A DNA stretch of 21,079 nt from an uncultured Saprospirales bacterium (GTDB lineage: Bacteria > Bacteroidota > Bacteroidia > Chitinophagales > JADIYW01): the NCBI GenBank assembly GCA_938008535.1, contig CALLKF010000048.1:1-21079 (forward strand), written 5' to 3'. The position numbers and the translations under genes were made by a program. The notes below the pieces were generated by a model. It did not search any database and was not told the origin of the DNA. It saw nothing but the letters and a program-made list of their open reading frames with translations. Shown piece by piece: positions 1-7,935 of the stretch; position 1 is the first letter of the stretch, and the number at the start of each line of letters is the position of its first letter.

Positions 1-30
1 ACTTCTTTTAATGAATTTCTAATTAGACAT

Positions 31-1155
31 ATGTTAGGCACTATTAGCCCCTATAAATTGCTACTAATAAATGGAAGGCCCCCTAGAAATGATTTCAACT
101 GGCGCGAAACAGCAACTCAATTAATTAATAAAAAATTAATTCATCGGGTCTCTGTGATGGTGTTGTCAGATTTTTTTTACTTTAGACTTGAAGAACTCAA
201 GGCATCAGACGTTGAAATCAGTTTGCATTTAGACCTGACTTTTTTCGAATCGATAAAAAATGAAAAATTAGAATTGCTTAAAAAAGAAGAAGCATTATTA
301 GAAAAAGAAAAAAACTTCGAACTTAAATTATTAGAAGAAAAAAAAATATTAAAACTGGAATTAGAATCACAAATTAAAAAAGAAAAAGATACTGAATTTG
401 AACTCAAACAAAAAGAAAAAGACACACAAATTGAATCGATGAAAAAAATTATCGATGATTTGAAACGAAAATCGGAACAAGGTTCGATGCAAATTCAAGG
501 TGAAACATTAGAGTTAGAAGTAGAATCTTATTTAAAAGAAAAATTTCGTTTTGATGAAATTTTAGAAGTACAAAAAGGCATGCGTGGCGCAGATTGTATA
601 CAAGTCATTAACACAACACAAAAACAAAATTGCGGAAAAATTATTTATGAATGTAAAAGCGCCAAAGCATTTAGTGGTGATTGGATTGATAAATTAAAAG
701 AAGACAAACGCACGTCAAAATCTGATATTGCAGTGTTAGTGACCACTATTTATCCAAAAGATATAGAACGCATGGAATTTAAAGATGGTGTTTGGATTTG
801 TTCTTTGGAAGAATTTAAAGGTTTGTCAATTGCGTTGCGAGAAAGCATTATAAATATTAACAATGTGCTGGCACAACAAGAAAATAAAGGCGACAAAGTA
901 ACCATGTTATATGATTACCTTACAGGAAATGATTTTAGCGGACATATCGAAGCTATTGTTGAATCGTTTACGGATATGAAAACAGATTTAGAGAAGGAAA
1001 AAAAATATTTCAGAAAAATCTGGAGTGAAAGAGAAGCGCAAATCGATAAAGTGGTGACTAACACGATTAGTTTATATGGTTCTATTAAAGGAATTGGTGG
1101 CAAAGAAATTATGACCATTAAACAATTAGAATTGCCTGAAAATACGAATGATTAA
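31..1155 (+). CDS. DUF2130 domain protein with long coiled coil, possibly 5'-truncated
   Basis: No function is established for this family. After an atypical N-terminus of about 70 residues, residues 73-150 form a highly charged Lys/Glu coiled coil. Residues about 150-370 match the DUF2130 (PF09903) pattern as I recall it, including the KRKSEQGSMQ lead-in, GADCIQ, IIYECKSAKAF, DWIDKLKED, a GDKxTxLYDYLTGNxF block and the closing YGSIKGI. D188, E207 and K209 (GAD ... YECK) resemble a PD-(D/E)xK nuclease core, which is inference only. Relatives usually begin with a CxxC zinc ribbon, which is missing. The frame is open through bases 1-30 without a stop, so ATG 31 is only the first available start and the real gene may begin outside the window. 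It ends 69 bp before the OmpA-family gene on the same strand. I am sure of the family but not of the 5' end. Confidence 0.8.
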   Translation: MLGTISPYKLLLINGRPPRNDFNWRETATQLINKKLIHRVSVMVLSDFFYFRLEELKASDVEISLHLDLTFFESIKNEKLELLKKEEALLEKEKNFELKLLEEKKILKLELESQIKKEKDTEFELKQKEKDTQIESMKKIIDDLKRKSEQGSMQIQGETLELEVESYLKEKFRFDEILEVQKGMRGADCIQVINTTQKQNCGKIIYECKSAKAFSGDWIDKLKEDKRTSKSDIAVLVTTIYPKDIERMEFKDGVWICSLEEFKGLSIALRESIININNVLAQQENKGDKVTMLYDYLTGNDFSGHIEAIVESFTDMKTDLEKEKKYFRKIWSEREAQIDKVVTNTISLYGSIKGIGGKEIMTIKQLELPENTND

Positions 1156-1170
1156 ACTTTTCAAAAGTTT
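1154..1170 (+). terminator. Possible weak hairpin at end of DUF2130 gene
   Basis: A perfect 8-bp inverted repeat (aaactttt / aaaagttt) around a single central base overlaps the stop codon. It is AT-rich and lacks a clear T tract, so termination is doubtful. Confidence 0.2.
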
Positions 1171-1224
1171 AAAAACTTTAGAAAAGTTATAGAATTTATT
1201 ATCAATAACTAGTACATTTACTAC

Positions 1225-3189
1225 ATGCAAAAAATATTTTCCATACTATTTATATTCATTTCCATTTTCTTGATGTCAGCTTGCAAATCAACATCAAAAG
1301 TAAAAGATGGACAGGAAGCATATCAACTAAAAAAATTCTCGTTAGCTTCTGATATGCTTGAAAAAGATTTTAATAAATCGAAAGATGTAAAAGAGAAATC
1401 TAAAATTGCTTTATTAATTGCTCAAAGTCTGGACAAACAATTACGTTATAGTGATGCATTAGATTGGTACAAAAAAATTGCAGATATGCGTGCTATCGAC
1501 AACTCAATTATGTATTATGTAAATGGATTGAAACGAGTAGAGAAATATGACGAGGCATTTAAAGTGTTAGATGATTATTTGAAAGCAAACAAAACCGAAA
1601 AATTTAGATTGCAAAAAGAATATGATTTCCTGGCAATTTTGGTGAAGCAACTTAAAAAATCACAACATACCAAAGTTGCCAATCTAGATATCAATTCTGA
1701 AAGTATAGACTTCGCTCCTTTTTTGAAAGATAATACCTTGTATTTTTCATCTACAAAAGGTGTAAATAAAAACAATAAAGATGAATGGACTGCTGAAGGT
1801 TACGCAGATATTTATCAAACACAAAAAACAACAGATACTAAATTTTCAGCACCAACTGCATTAGATAAAACGTTTAATTCTCAGTTTCACGATGCGAATT
1901 TTATTTTAGCTAAAGATGGCAAAACCGCTTATTTTACTCGTTGTGGAAGCACAGCAAAAAATGTAAATGAGTATTGTCACATCTATCGTACAATAAAAAA
2001 CATCGATGATTCTTGGAGCACACCAGAACGCATCAAGTTCTTTGCAGATACCATTAACGAAGGTCAAGCTTTTCTAACACCAGATGAAAAAGAACTCTAT
2101 TTTTCTTCTGATAATAAAGATGGATATGGTGGTCGTGACATCTATTCTGCGAAAAGAAATATCGCTGGTGATTTTGAAAATCCAATCAATGCTGGTTCTA
2201 AAATCAATGGACAAGGTGATGAATTATTTCCGGTAATTAATTCAGACAATACGTTATATTTTTCATCGAACAGTAAAATTGGTTATGGTGGTTTAGATAT
2301 TTATTCAGCAACCAAAGAAGGAAAAATTTACAGCAATGTGCAGAATTTAGGTTATGGAATTAATTCTGGTGGTGATGATTTAAGCATTATCGTAACTAAA
2401 GCAAAAGATGATTCTGTGATTTTAAATGGTTATTTAGTTTCAAATCGTCCGAATGGAAAAGGAAAAGATGATATTTATTATTTTGAAAAACGCATTCCAC
2501 CAAAAGATCCGTTGCCACCTGTTGTGTTTATTTTAAAAACATTAGTACAAGAAAATAATTATCAAAATCCAGAAAATCCAAGTTCTAAATTGCTCGGACA
2601 AAAACCAGTTGAAGGTGCAAATGTAACCATTTCAAAAATTGATAAATTAAAAACAGATGTGAATGGAATTATCCAAAAAATAATTCCTGCAAATCAAGAA
2701 ATAACGTACAACATCAATAAAGACGGTTATTTAGCACAAACTGATGTTGTGAATACATACAACACACAAGATGCAAAAGATGGCGACACGATTATTATTG
2801 ACAGAACGATTACACTTTCTAAAATTTACAAAAATGTAGAAATTGTGTTGGAAAATATTTATTATGATTATGATAAATGGGACATTCGTGCAGATGCAAC
2901 TGAAAGCTTACAATTATTGACAGATGTTTTAGAAAAAAATCCAACTATAAAAATTGAATTGGCATCGCATACAGATTGTCGCGGAAAAGACACCTATAAC
3001 GAAACACTTTCGCAAAAACGCGCAGAAAGTGTCGTGAAATATTTAATTGGAAAAGGTATTGATGCTAATAGATTAACTGCAAAAGGTTATGGTGAAACGG
3101 TTCCAGTTGAAACTTGTGTTTGTGAAAAATGCACCGAAGAACAACATCAAAAAAACAGACGCACTACTTTTAAGATTGTAAGTGAATAG
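1225..3189 (+). CDS. PorE-like OmpA-family outer-membrane lipoprotein (TPR, PD40 propeller, CRD, OmpA)
   Basis: The protein has a lipoprotein signal peptide with the lipobox LMSAC (C20). TPR-like helices follow at about 25-145, then PD40/WD40-like propeller repeats at about 160-420 (recurring LYFSS ... GYGGxDIY units near 172, 292, 305, 344 and 353). A carboxypeptidase-like regulatory beta domain lies at about 457-505 and an OmpA C-domain at about 543-652. The OmpA peptidoglycan contacts are visible as D584 in SHTD and R599 in LSQKRA, with the typical KNRRTTF near the end. This domain order and length match PorE of Porphyromonas gingivalis, which is thought to link the type IX secretion ring to peptidoglycan. 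Bacteroidota have many paralogues of this architecture, so a PorE role is likely but not proven. Its stop lies 3 bp from the stop of the convergent CxxCH gene. Confidence 0.88.
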   Translation: MQKIFSILFIFISIFLMSACKSTSKVKDGQEAYQLKKFSLASDMLEKDFNKSKDVKEKSKIALLIAQSLDKQLRYSDALDWYKKIADMRAIDNSIMYYVNGLKRVEKYDEAFKVLDDYLKANKTEKFRLQKEYDFLAILVKQLKKSQHTKVANLDINSESIDFAPFLKDNTLYFSSTKGVNKNNKDEWTAEGYADIYQTQKTTDTKFSAPTALDKTFNSQFHDANFILAKDGKTAYFTRCGSTAKNVNEYCHIYRTIKNIDDSWSTPERIKFFADTINEGQAFLTPDEKELYFSSDNKDGYGGRDIYSAKRNIAGDFENPINAGSKINGQGDELFPVINSDNTLYFSSNSKIGYGGLDIYSATKEGKIYSNVQNLGYGINSGGDDLSIIVTKAKDDSVILNGYLVSNRPNGKGKDDIYYFEKRIPPKDPLPPVVFILKTLVQENNYQNPENPSSKLLGQKPVEGANVTISKIDKLKTDVNGIIQKIIPANQEITYNINKDGYLAQTDVVNTYNTQDAKDGDTIIIDRTITLSKIYKNVEIVLENIYYDYDKWDIRADATESLQLLTDVLEKNPTIKIELASHTDCRGKDTYNETLSQKRAESVVKYLIGKGIDANRLTAKGYGETVPVETCVCEKCTEEQHQKNRRTTFKIVSE

Positions 3190-3192
3190 GAA

Positions 3193-3426
3193 TTAGTATT
3201 TCCATTCATTTAAATTTGCAATACCAATAGTTGGAATTACATTGGTATGACAGGTATTGCATTTACTTTTCAGATAAGTACTCACCACTATTTTATTATC
3301 TTGTTTGCTTCTAACACAAGGATTGTTAGTTGTTAGTTGAGTATTTTGATTAAAAAAAGCTATAGTAAAAACAAAAACCAACAGCAAATTGGATATTCTG
3401 AATTTAGCATTTTGAAATAATTTCAT
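3193..3426 (-). CDS. Small exported protein with one CxxCH haem-attachment motif
   Basis: This is a 77-residue protein from the ATG at 3426. An upstream ATG at 3465 in the same frame would put 13 extra residues before the MKLFQNAK signal-like start, so I prefer the internal one. Residues about 12-24 form a hydrophobic segment (signal peptide or anchor). Near the C-terminus is CNTCH, the covalent haem c attachment motif, followed by only about 17 residues that lack a Met ligand. It may be a mini-cytochrome, a truncated cytochrome c domain, or a metal-binding peptide. The stretch encoding TQLTTNN comes from a short tandem of ttgttag units. It lies 57 bp downstream of the halogenase-like gene on the same strand, so it could be the last gene of the pigment operon. 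I do not recognise a family. Confidence 0.5.
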   Translation of the reverse strand: MKLFQNAKFRISNLLLVFVFTIAFFNQNTQLTTNNPCVRSKQDNKIVVSTYLKSKCNTCHTNVIPTIGIANLNEWKY

Positions 3427-3482
3427 GGTGATTTTTTTTGAAATTAAGAATTGACTTACATTCAAATATAATCATAATTTTA

Positions 3483-4724
3483 TTAACTTCCAACCGTTTC
3501 GTAACTAATCACTTTTGCTAATGCAGCAACAGCAGTACTGTGTTTTTTCACAAATGGATTATCCGTGTCCCAAACATAACCAGCTAATACAGAACAAATT
3601 TGATTTTTAATTGATTGAGTTGTAGTTGGTGCAAAGAATATAGTTTGTAGTGTTCCGTCGTACCAAGCATTTACATAAGTTCTAAACGTATCAACGCCTT
3701 GCATCATGGTTTCAAAATATTCTTTTTGCCAATCAATCGTTTCGCCTTTTGCTAATTGTCTGCCAACTAAATGCGCTGCTAACTGACTAGACGAAACCGC
3801 TAAAGTTACACCAGATGAAAATACAGGATCTAAAAACTCAGTGACATTTCCAGTTAAAACAAATCCATCACCGTAAAATTTTTCGGTAGTTACCGACCAT
3901 GATTGAATAGTTCTTGGTTCAAATCTAAATTCAGCATTTTCAAATCGTTCAGCAATATGATTTTCAGTTGCAATTAATTGTCGTAATTGTTCTTCAGGTG
4001 TTCCAGTTGCTTTTTCAAAAAACTCTGGTTTTCCTACAAAACCAACTGATGTATAACCGTTAGAAAAAGGAATTACCCAAATCCAAATACCTGGAGCATG
4101 GTCAATTATTATGATTCGATTGGGCTCGTCGTAGCTATTTCTTTTAGTATCTAAAATATGTGTGAATAATGTTTTTCTTGGTGGCAAATCTGAAGGTCTG
4201 TCTAATTTAAATAAATTAGGAATTACTCTTCCATAACCACTAGCATCAATAATAAATTTTGCTTCAATTTGTTGTTGATTTCCTTCTTTATCAACTACTG
4301 TTGTTATCGAATCAGAACCGTTAAATTGAATATCTGTTACACCAGTTTCAAATTCAACTGGAATACCCATTTTTATATTTTCTTCTGCAAGTAACAAATC
4401 AAAATCTTCACGTGGTACTTGCCAAGTCCAATTCCAACCTTTGGTGTGTTGATCTGAAAAATTAAAATCGCAGACTTCTTCACCTCTAACGAATTTGGCA
4501 CCAAATTTCTCTTGGAATCCTTTTGCTTTTAATGCTGGCAAAAAACCAGCTTCTTCGAACGCATCCATTGATCTTGGCAATAAACTTTCACCTATAACAA
4601 AACGAGGAAACTTTAATTTTTCCACCATTTTTACGTTCAATCCATATTTATTGACGATGGCTGCTGCAACGGAACCTGCTGGTCCTGCACCAATAACTAA
4701 TACATCTACTTTTTCGGTTTTCAT
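3483..4724 (-). CDS. Flavin-dependent halogenase-like / NAD(P)-FAD oxidoreductase
   Basis: A 413-residue FAD enzyme of the tryptophan-halogenase / geranylgeranyl-reductase superfamily. It has the Rossmann motif GAGPAG (12-17), an ESLLP segment at 46-50, the halogenase-type WIWVIP (214-219) and the second FAD motif GDGFVLTGN ... FLDP near 286-300. Residues 70-81 (FQEKFGAKFVRG) resemble the FxxKxGAxFxxG segment of phenol-type halogenases, where the lysine (here K73) forms the chloramine; this alignment is by eye. In flexirubin clusters such an enzyme would act on the aryl head group or polyene chain, and chlorinated flexirubins are known. A reductase or hydroxylase role cannot be excluded. It lies 60 bp downstream of the ligase gene, with its own possible promoter. 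Confidence 0.8.
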   Translation of the reverse strand: MKTEKVDVLVIGAGPAGSVAAAIVNKYGLNVKMVEKLKFPRFVIGESLLPRSMDAFEEAGFLPALKAKGFQEKFGAKFVRGEEVCDFNFSDQHTKGWNWTWQVPREDFDLLLAEENIKMGIPVEFETGVTDIQFNGSDSITTVVDKEGNQQQIEAKFIIDASGYGRVIPNLFKLDRPSDLPPRKTLFTHILDTKRNSYDEPNRIIIIDHAPGIWIWVIPFSNGYTSVGFVGKPEFFEKATGTPEEQLRQLIATENHIAERFENAEFRFEPRTIQSWSVTTEKFYGDGFVLTGNVTEFLDPVFSSGVTLAVSSSQLAAHLVGRQLAKGETIDWQKEYFETMMQGVDTFRTYVNAWYDGTLQTIFFAPTTTQSIKNQICSVLAGYVWDTDNPFVKKHSTAVAALAKVISYETVGS

Positions 4725-4759
4725 AATTTAAAAATTGTGTGTGTTGTAAAATTATTATT

Positions 4760-4767
4760 CAAAATTA
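4760..4767 (-). promoter_or_regulatory. Candidate Bacteroidota -7 element for the halogenase-like gene
   Basis: The minus strand reads TAATTTTG, an exact match to the Bacteroidota -7 consensus TAnnTTTG, 36 bp before the start codon. I see no convincing TTTG-like -33 element at 18-21 bp upstream, so this is tentative in such AT-rich DNA. Confidence 0.3.
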
Positions 4768-4784
4768 AGATAATATAAAAGATT

Positions 4785-6065
4785 TTATGTTCTTAAATCA
4801 ATGATTTTTATCAGTTTTCGATTATTTGTTTTTGTTTGTTGATTCAAAATATCTGTTTTTGATTTTAGTACTATTTTAGGTAAGACTCTTAAAGTTGCTT
4901 GAAAATACTCAATTAGTTCGTTCGGTATAATATTTAAATCTGATTTAAATGCAATATCAATTTCAATCTCATCCGTTTTAAATTCGTTAGTAGTTAGTTT
5001 AATAAAATAATCATCAATATACTCTAAATTATTTATAGCATTTATAATCGCAGATGGATAAACTGTTGTTCCTTTATATTTTATTAGATGTTGTTTTCTT
5101 CCTATAATTGGACTGATTCTAAATGAATTTCTACCACAAGCACATGGTTCATCATAATAACAACAAATATCGCCTGTTTTATATCTTAATAATGGCATAC
5201 CTTCGATTCCAAATGTTGTAATCGTCAATTCTCCGAAGTTGCCTGATGGCAAAACATTGTCTTGATCATCCAGTATTTCAAAATATAATAAATCTGGATG
5301 TGCATGTGTACCATTACCAAGTGCGCATTCTGTGAATGCAGTTTGTTTTTCTGTAGATGCATACGTTGAATATAATTCTACATTCCATTTGATTTTTATT
5401 TTGGATGCGAGTACGTTGTGAGTAAAATCAACATTTCTAATTGCTTCGCCAATACAAATAATTTTTTTTACAGAAGTAGTATTGAGTGAAACGTTACTAT
5501 TTTCAGCAAATTCAATCAATTTTAAAATAAAGGAAGGAACTGCAATAAGTACTGTAGGTTTATAATTTAAAATTGCATCTATTTGAATCCGTAAATTACC
5601 AGGTCCAACTCGAATAACACTTGCTCCTAATTTTTGAATACCATTGTAATAAGCAATTCCAGCCATAAATTGCCTATCTAATGTCAACATTAATTGAAAA
5701 ATATCCGATTCTGAACATCCAGCATTTAAATAAGAAAGATATTCATTATAAGCTAAGCGTAAAAGGTCGTTTTTAGTTTGTGCAATTGTTACAGCACTTC
5801 CTAAAGTTCCAGACGTTGTGCAATATTCTGCAATTTTAGATTTGTCAACACATAAAAAATCCCAATTATACTGTTGAATATCTTCTTTGGTCGTGGTTGG
5901 TATTTGCGAAAGAGTTGCTAATGAAATAGTATTAATATCGATGTTATGTTTTGCAAAATGATTTTTATAAAATATAGAATATTGATTTAAATATTGCAAC
6001 AATTTTTGCAATTCAATTTCCTGAAATGATTGTATTTCTGTGATGGATTTTTTATCTAAAGTCAT
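4785..6065 (-). CDS. AMP-dependent aryl-acid ligase (phenylacetate-CoA ligase-like)
   Basis: A 426-residue adenylate-forming enzyme of the PaaK / CoF390-synthetase type. Motifs are TTSGTLG (83-89, the P-loop-like phosphate-binding segment), YSTYASTE (232-239), RYKTGDI (294-300, ribose-binding Asp) and GRKQHLIKYKGTTVYP (about 322-337), with a lysine-containing C-terminal lid around K417. Cysteines 301, 302, 308 and 310 cluster as in PaaK relatives. In a flexirubin/aryl-polyene pathway the likely job is to activate an aromatic acid such as 4-hydroxycinnamate for loading onto a carrier protein or CoA; this comes from context. The start is the ATG preceding TLDKKSITE. It lies downstream of the inverted-repeat element and 60 bp upstream of the halogenase-like gene. 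Confidence 0.82.
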   Translation of the reverse strand: MTLDKKSITEIQSFQEIELQKLLQYLNQYSIFYKNHFAKHNIDINTISLATLSQIPTTTKEDIQQYNWDFLCVDKSKIAEYCTTSGTLGSAVTIAQTKNDLLRLAYNEYLSYLNAGCSESDIFQLMLTLDRQFMAGIAYYNGIQKLGASVIRVGPGNLRIQIDAILNYKPTVLIAVPSFILKLIEFAENSNVSLNTTSVKKIICIGEAIRNVDFTHNVLASKIKIKWNVELYSTYASTEKQTAFTECALGNGTHAHPDLLYFEILDDQDNVLPSGNFGELTITTFGIEGMPLLRYKTGDICCYYDEPCACGRNSFRISPIIGRKQHLIKYKGTTVYPSAIINAINNLEYIDDYFIKLTTNEFKTDEIEIDIAFKSDLNIIPNELIEYFQATLRVLPKIVLKSKTDILNQQTKTNNRKLIKIIDLRT

Positions 6066-6121
6066 TTATTTATTTTCTGTATTAATGATTAAACACATAG
6101 ATTGCTATGATTCTGCTTCAG

Positions 6122-6249
6122 TGTCGTTTAGTTAAGCAAAATAAGAACCTGAAACAAGTTCAGGTTGACAGCGACGCGGTATCCGCGTCGCTGTGCCGTG
6201 ACGCTGTCATTCCGAAATATTTTCGGAATCTTTTCTTAACTAAACGACA
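6122..6249. repeat. 128-bp cloverleaf-like inverted-repeat element with three hairpins
   Basis: Perfect 15-bp terminal inverted repeats (6122-6136 tgtcgtttagttaag; 6235-6249) enclose three perfect hairpins: 6146-6153/6159-6166 (8 bp), 6168-6179/6183-6194 (12 bp, GC-rich, 3-nt loop) and 6209-6217/6221-6229 (9 bp). An alternative 8-bp pairing joins 6166-6173 with 6202-6209. Phrases such as acctgaaacaagttcaggt and attccgaaatattttcgg resemble dispersed palindromic repeats seen in many Bacteroidota genomes. It lies between two co-directional pigment genes and encodes no protein. It may be a MITE-like element, an mRNA-processing structure or an attenuator. Confidence 0.85.
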
Positions 6250-6264
6250 TTGGATATAATGCGT

Positions 6265-7929
6265 TTAATTTATTTTCTTATTACATTTTTCAATTTTCTC
6301 TTTAATATTTTCTATTTCATATTTGGTTGCTACTTCTTTCGTTAATGCAGTTTGATATTGTTTTTTTGCAATTTTATATCGTTTCTTATCAAACCAATAA
6401 TTTCCAGCCAACACGTAAGTATCGTAATATTCTGGATTCAATTTAATAAATTTTGCGACATCAATTGTTTCTTTATTCAGAATTTTTTCTTTGATCTTTC
6501 TAAATTCAATAAATGATTTATAATCTGTTGTTTGCAAAAACTCATCGCTTTTAATTGTTAAAGCAGCATCTGCAATTTCATGATTTTGTTGCAAACCTTT
6601 CATCGCAAAAATTTTATTCAAATCGTATGCAATGTATTCGCCGAGTTGCCACGGATGCGTAGAAACCCAAACTATTTTTTTCTTTGGTTCAAAAATTATT
6701 GAGTGATGACAAATTAATTGATTCACGGCTTTTTCATTTCCGTAACCAATAAATTGATTATTCAAACCAAATTGATTTCGTAAAATTGAAGCCGTTTTTT
6801 GTGGTGTATTTTTATCTGTTTTATTTAGTAATTCTTTGATGCGTTGATAACGATATTCAGATGCACTTTGTTTTATTTGTTCTTCATTTTTATCTGTATT
6901 CAACAGTTCTTTACTCTGATAATGATTGGTACAAATAATTTCATTACTGGTTGGATAAGCAACTGCAGTAACATCTGGTGTTTTCTCAATAATTATTGTT
7001 TTATTATCAGCAGCAGAACTTATCATAAACGATTCAGAAACGAATGATTTGCGTGATTTTGCAATTTTTATTGCATCGTCAATATTTTTTGCATATTGTA
7101 AAATCTCGCGTGCAATTAATGAAACAGGTTCGGCTGTTCCAGTTGGAATTGATGATTTGGATGCGTTGAGTGTAATACTTAAACCTTCTAAATTCATACC
7201 AGAAACGACACCAGTAAAGCCACCCCAAGTTACAATCATAAATTTGTAACCTTTGGTTGGATTGCAAAATAGTAAGAGTTTATCTTCAGCAAATTTATCA
7301 CCAACATAAAAATCAAAGTTGCGACCAGTAATCAAAGTACTATCTTGAGATTTATCATTCCACGTAGAAAATGAAGAACAACCAACTAACGCAAAATTTT
7401 GCAATGCATGTCCAATATCGTGCGCTCCGTGATAGTTTAAAATACGTTGATATGGTGTGCCAATAAAATCAAATTCATGCGAAGCAGCTTGTGAAACACC
7501 ATATATTTCTAGTTTCTGTTCTTCAGTTAAATTCTTTGGTAAGTTTTTATTAAAAAAGCCAATCAAGTATTTTAAGAAATGCTGATAACTTTTAGAAGGA
7601 ATTAATTTTGCAATCTGATCGACAAATGCTTCTTCTTGTTTTTGCACTAATTCTTGCGACAACTTTCCATTGATGACACCACGTTCAAATGGTTTGCCTT
7701 CTACATACATTTCCCAAATTCCACTTTTACTTTTTCGTATCCAATTATTTCCAATTACATAACAATTTGTATCAATTTGTTTGCGTTGTAACCGAACAAA
7801 ACCTGCATCATTTCCTTCCACTTTTGGTGGTTGTATATCAGAAACAATAACCATATACGTAATAAATACAGCAAACAGCAACAATAATGTTCCGAAAAAG
7901 TATGCAATATATTTAAGCAGTTTTTTCAT
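6265..7929 (-). CDS. C45-family (acyl-CoA:6-APA acyltransferase-like) Ntn hydrolase, membrane-anchored
   Basis: A 554-residue protein with one N-terminal membrane segment (about 5-30). An NTN-hydrolase domain of the penicillin acyltransferase / C45 peptidase family covers about 65-435. The presumed nucleophile is C184 in GCSSF, followed by TGRNFDF (201-207); relatives self-cleave just before this Cys. NHYQS (335-339) and the STHPW segment (423-427) also fit the family. The C-terminal region (about 460-545) contains TPR-like helices. Genes of this type are regular members of flexirubin clusters, where an acyl or ester transfer in the cell envelope is plausible but unproven. It starts 6 bp after the FAD oxidoreductase stop, so the two are co-transcribed. 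The inverted-repeat element lies just past its 3' end. Confidence 0.85.
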   Translation of the reverse strand: MKKLLKYIAYFFGTLLLLFAVFITYMVIVSDIQPPKVEGNDAGFVRLQRKQIDTNCYVIGNNWIRKSKSGIWEMYVEGKPFERGVINGKLSQELVQKQEEAFVDQIAKLIPSKSYQHFLKYLIGFFNKNLPKNLTEEQKLEIYGVSQAASHEFDFIGTPYQRILNYHGAHDIGHALQNFALVGCSSFSTWNDKSQDSTLITGRNFDFYVGDKFAEDKLLLFCNPTKGYKFMIVTWGGFTGVVSGMNLEGLSITLNASKSSIPTGTAEPVSLIAREILQYAKNIDDAIKIAKSRKSFVSESFMISSAADNKTIIIEKTPDVTAVAYPTSNEIICTNHYQSKELLNTDKNEEQIKQSASEYRYQRIKELLNKTDKNTPQKTASILRNQFGLNNQFIGYGNEKAVNQLICHHSIIFEPKKKIVWVSTHPWQLGEYIAYDLNKIFAMKGLQQNHEIADAALTIKSDEFLQTTDYKSFIEFRKIKEKILNKETIDVAKFIKLNPEYYDTYVLAGNYWFDKKRYKIAKKQYQTALTKEVATKYEIENIKEKIEKCNKKIN

Positions 7930-7935
7930 TCTAAT

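Noticed and set aside
1213..1220. TACATTTA box before the OmpA-family gene
   Set aside because: One mismatch and too close to the start codon at 1225 to serve as a promoter.
3427..3465. Upstream ATG at 3465 for the CxxCH protein
   Set aside because: It adds 13 residues before a basic, hydrophobic signal-like start; the ATG at 3426 gives a normal exported protein.
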